From Panacagrimonas sp965216805 (lineage in GTDB: Bacteria; Pseudomonadota; Gammaproteobacteria; Nevskiales; Nevskiaceae), in the NCBI RefSeq assembly GCF_965216805.1, contig NZ_CBDCGN010000002.1, positions 682,001 through 746,000 on the forward strand: DNA of 64,000 nt, in the 5' to 3' direction. How positions within the stretch are numbered: position 1 is the stretch's first letter; each line of letters starts with the position of its first letter. The position numbers were made by a program, and so were the translations under genes. The notes under the pieces are model-generated. The model did not search any database and was not told the DNA's origin. It was given only the letters and a program-made list of their open reading frames with translations. Positions 61,612 to 64,000 of this stretch are shown here, piece after piece.

Positions 61612-61989
61612 ATGAACAATCCGCTGGGTTATCCCGAGCGCGTGTGGACGCTGTTCCAGCAAGCGCCCAATGCCGGCACCCTGGCACCGGCGCCGGACGT
61701 GCGCACCATCGAAGCGGACAGCACGGCTCACCGGTTTCGCTTGCGCGTCCAGGTGAAAACCTGCCGGGATCGCATCGAAGTCGCGCGCTTCCAGGCCCTG
61801 GGTTGCCCCTACACCATCGCCACCGGCGCTTGGCTAACGCTGTGGCTGACCGACCGTGCGCCGGCCGAGATCACCCGTGGACTGCTGGCCGAACTGCGTG
61901 CGGCGCTTGAAATCCCCGAGGATCGCGCCCACTGTTGGGTTATGGCGCAGGACGTTCTGCGCGCACTGAATCCGGACGTTTCATCATGA
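61612..61989 (+). CDS. IscU/NifU-N-like Fe-S scaffold homologue, atypical
   Basis: The 125-residue protein has an IscU-like fold: YPERVWTLFQQ at the start, RFQALGCPYTIATGAWLTLWL with C65 and RAHCWVMAQDVLRA with C108, corresponding to the second and third IscU cysteines. The region of the first cysteine (PxCGD motif) reads GTLAPAPDV and lacks it; C51 is the only other cysteine. Cluster assembly on it would need a changed ligand set. It overlaps iscA by four bases (ATGA). Confidence 0.8.
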   Translation: MNNPLGYPERVWTLFQQAPNAGTLAPAPDVRTIEADSTAHRFRLRVQVKTCRDRIEVARFQALGCPYTIATGAWLTLWLTDRAPAEITRGLLAELRAALEIPEDRAHCWVMAQDVLRALNPDVSS

Positions 61990-62309
61990 ATCTGCAATTG
62001 TCCCCGACCGCCGCGGCCCGTATCCAGGCCCAGATTGCCAAGCGCGGCAAGGGCTTGGGCTTGCGCGTCGGTGTCAAGAAATCCGGCTGTTCGGGCTGGG
62101 CCTACACCATGGATTACGCCGATGCCGTCGAGGATGGCGATGAAATCTTCGACTCCCATGGCGCCAAGCTGGTGGTGAAGGCCGAACATCTGCCGCTGCT
62201 CGATGGGCTGACGCTGGACTGGCAGAAGCAGGGCCTCAACGAGTCCTTCAAGTTCATCAATCCCAACGTCAAGGCGCAATGCGGCTGCGGCGAGAGTTTC
62301 GCGGTCTGA
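61986..62309 (+). CDS. iscA: Iron-sulfur cluster assembly protein IscA
   Basis: The 107-residue A-type carrier has the three conserved cysteines at C35 (KSGCSGWAY), C99 and C101 (CGCGESF), the same numbers and total length as E. coli IscA. It transfers [4Fe-4S] clusters to target proteins. It is translationally coupled to the IscU-like gene and lies 25 bases before thyA. Confidence 0.93.
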   Translation: MNLQLSPTAAARIQAQIAKRGKGLGLRVGVKKSGCSGWAYTMDYADAVEDGDEIFDSHGAKLVVKAEHLPLLDGLTLDWQKQGLNESFKFINPNVKAQCGCGESFAV

Positions 62310-62334
62310 AAGCAGTGGCCGGTACAATCCGGTC

Positions 62335-63129
62335 ATGCGCCAATACCTCGACCTGATGCGGCATGTGCTGGACCACGGCACCTCGAAGTCCGACCGTACC
62401 GGCACCGGCACGCGCTCGGTGTTCGGTCACCAGATGCGCTTCGACCTGGGTAGCGGCTTTCCGCTGGTGACGACCAAAAAATTGCACCTGAAATCCATCG
62501 TGGTCGAACTGCTGTGGTTTCTGCGTGGCGATACCAACATCGCCTGGCTCAAGGAGCACGGTGTTTCGATCTGGGACGAGTGGGCTGACGACAGTGGTGA
62601 GCTCGGCCCGGTCTACGGGCGTCAGTGGCGGGCCTGGCCCGCCAGCGGTGCGCGCGAGATCGACCAGATGCGGCTGCTGATCGACCAGATCAATGGCAAC
62701 CCCGATTCGAGGCGTCTGATGGTCAGTGCCTGGAATGTCGGTGAGCTGGACAAGATGGCGCTTGCACCCTGTCACGCCCTGTTTCAGTTCTACGTGGCGG
62801 ACGGCAAGCTGAGCTGTCAACTCTACCAGCGCAGCGCCGATATCTTCCTGGGCGTACCTTTCAATATCGCCAGTTATGCGCTGCTGACCTTGATGGTGGC
62901 GCAGGTGTGCGCGTTGTCGCCGGGCGACTTCGTGTGGACCGGCGGCGACTGTCATCTGTACCTGAATCATCTGGAGCAGGCGCGCGAGCAGCTCAGCCGC
63001 GAACCGCGGGCGCTGCCGCGTATGACCCTGAACCCGGACGTCAGGGACTTGTTCGAATTCCGTCCGCAGGATTTCGTTCTGAGCGGCTACGACCCCCATC
63101 CGCATATCAAGGCGCCCGTCGCGGTGTGA
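62335..63129 (+). CDS. thyA: Thymidylate synthase
   Basis: The 264-residue enzyme makes dTMP from dUMP using methylene-tetrahydrofolate. The nucleophile is C146 (LAPCHALFQFYV), the same as in E. coli, and RSADIFLGVPFNIASYALL is the substrate-binding block. Length is identical to E. coli ThyA. folA follows 23 bases later; DHFR regenerates the folate that ThyA oxidises. Confidence 0.98.
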   Translation: MRQYLDLMRHVLDHGTSKSDRTGTGTRSVFGHQMRFDLGSGFPLVTTKKLHLKSIVVELLWFLRGDTNIAWLKEHGVSIWDEWADDSGELGPVYGRQWRAWPASGAREIDQMRLLIDQINGNPDSRRLMVSAWNVGELDKMALAPCHALFQFYVADGKLSCQLYQRSADIFLGVPFNIASYALLTLMVAQVCALSPGDFVWTGGDCHLYLNHLEQAREQLSREPRALPRMTLNPDVRDLFEFRPQDFVLSGYDPHPHIKAPVAV

Positions 63130-63152
63130 CGGCTCCACCGCAGTCGAGCGCG

Positions 63153-63665
63153 ATGGAACGCGTGCAAGATCCGTCGCCGAGCCTGATCGTGGCGATGGAT
63201 CTGAACCGCCTGATCGGTCGCGATGGCGGCCTGCCCTGGCGGTTGCCGAACGATCTGGCCCACTTCAAGCGGGTCACCCTGGGCAAAACCGTGCTGATGG
63301 GCCGCAAGACCTGGGATTCCCTGGGCCGGCCTTTGCCGGGGCGCGATAACTGGGTGATCAGCCGCGACCCGGCGTTTGCGCCGGCCGGCGCGCGGACATT
63401 CGCTTCGCTGGCGGCAGCGCTGGCTGCGCCGCGCGATACCGCGTTGATGGTGATCGGCGGCGGCGAGCTGTATCGACAGGCGCTGGACCACTGCCGATAC
63501 CTGCATCTGACCGAGGTGCAGGCGCGCATCGAACCGCAGACGCCGGGCGATGTGCACTTTCCGGCGTTCGACCGGTCACAGTTCCGCGAGGTGGACAGCG
63601 AGGTCCACGAGGCCGACGCCCGCCACGCCTATCCGTATCGGTTTCTCCGACTCGAACGAATCTGA
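63153..63665 (+). CDS. folA: Dihydrofolate reductase
   Basis: The 170-residue enzyme shows LIVAMDLNRLIGRDGGLPWRLPNDLAHFKRVTLGK with the acidic substrate-binding residue in LPNDLAHFK, VLMGRKTWDSLGRPLPGR and the NADPH-binding VIGGGELYRQAL. It reduces dihydrofolate to tetrahydrofolate and is the target of trimethoprim. ATG 63153 is used; the first ten residues are an extension relative to E. coli. Confidence 0.97.
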   Translation: MERVQDPSPSLIVAMDLNRLIGRDGGLPWRLPNDLAHFKRVTLGKTVLMGRKTWDSLGRPLPGRDNWVISRDPAFAPAGARTFASLAAALAAPRDTALMVIGGGELYRQALDHCRYLHLTEVQARIEPQTPGDVHFPAFDRSQFREVDSEVHEADARHAYPYRFLRLERI

Positions 63666-63669
63666 TTCC

Positions 63670-64000
63670 ATGCGCGCCGCCCTGTACCTGCTCGTCTACG
63701 GCGCGGCAGCGCAGGTCCGCGCGGAGACCGGTCCGACGGCTGTGGAGGCGGAGTCGGTCGCCGGGTCGGCGGCACCGCGGGTCGTGGGCATCGAATTTTC
63801 CGGCAATCGGGTGACCCGGCCGCGGGTGATGCTGCGGGAGCTGACCTTCGACGTCGGCGATATCGCAGACCCGAAGCAGATCGAGGCCTCGCGCCAGGCG
63901 ATCCAGAATCTGGGGCTGTTCCGCGCGGTGGAAGTCGAACCGGTGGCGGTATCGGGCGGCGAGATCGTGATCTTCACCGTGGAAGAAAAGCTGTACCTGC
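63670..64000 (+). CDS. Omp85-family outer-membrane protein, N-terminal part (POTRA)
   Basis: The first 110 codons are visible; the frame runs off the right edge. A signal peptide-like start (MRAALYLLVYGAAAQVRA) is followed by a POTRA-type domain (about 38-110): VVGIEFSGNRVTRPRVMLREL, then DPKQIEASRQAIQNLGLFRAVEVEPV. This pattern occurs in BamA, TamA and related outer-membrane insertion or secretion proteins. The product cannot be narrowed without the barrel. It starts five bases after folA. Confidence 0.75.
   Translation, partial: MRAALYLLVYGAAAQVRAETGPTAVEAESVAGSAAPRVVGIEFSGNRVTRPRVMLRELTFDVGDIADPKQIEASRQAIQNLGLFRAVEVEPVAVSGGEIVIFTVEEKLYL

Overview
This is a GC-rich gammaproteobacterial chromosome segment. 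The best guess is a member of the Xanthomonadales/Lysobacterales. That rests on the tig-clpP-clpX-lon-hupB-tRNA-ppiD order, the cutA-dsbD(alpha)-tlpA-aroQ-accB-accC order, the suhB/trmJ/cysE/iscS block and GGGNATC heptad repeats, a repeat class known to be enriched in Xanthomonas. The genus cannot be fixed from the sequence. Most of the window is dense core-genome operons, often with 1-8 base stop/start overlaps.

Layout. 1-5.6 kb: the right edge of a defective prophage. Its tape-measure gene is split by an IS5-family element (1003-2165), and two small unknown genes run in the opposite direction. 5.9-6.15 kb: tRNA-Glu and tRNA-Ala, with the prophage lying on the 3' side of tRNA-Glu. 6.2-8.4 kb: a hemin-uptake operon (hemP-hmuU-hmuV) under a Fur-box-like site. 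8.5-18.6 kb: tRNA-Leu, protein quality control (tig, clpP, clpX, lon), hupB, tRNA-Val, tRNA-Asp, ppiD and a cation symporter. 18.6-28.8 kb (minus strand): fabI and, upstream of it, a nine-gene envelope operon. The operon encodes a TolQ/ExbB-like protein, two ExbD-like proteins, an AgmX/PglI-type TonB-like protein, TPR proteins (two of them lipoproteins) and two small exported proteins. It resembles a PMF-driven cell-envelope motor of unknown purpose and is the best candidate here for an undescribed system.

28.9-32 kb: gloB, a methyltransferase, rnhA and dnaQ, with an eight-copy GATTCCC tract directly before dnaQ. 32-41.4 kb: an ArsR-methyltransferase fusion, a phasin, fadB-fadA separated by a long heptad-built inverted repeat, an ArgD/AstC aminotransferase with a possible SD-sequestering pseudoknot, an NhaP2-type antiporter and suhB. 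41.5-50.2 kb: trmJ, two small membrane proteins, cysE, a cysteine desulfurase, arfB, DUF1993, a dienelactone hydrolase, a degenerate Mrr-like membrane protein, an LLM oxidoreductase and DUF3014.

50.2-58.7 kb: an orphan AAA+ ATPase with a GAFPGA loop, VOC and DUF1428 genes, fbp, accC-accB-aroQ, TlpA-like thioredoxin, a stand-alone DsbD alpha domain, cutA and ugd. 58.8-64 kb: an IscS-like desulfurase, sthA, a leftover 3' end of a second sthA allele, an IscU-like protein lacking its first cluster cysteine, iscA, thyA, folA and the start of an Omp85/POTRA protein. No rRNA, CRISPR array or phage integrase was seen.
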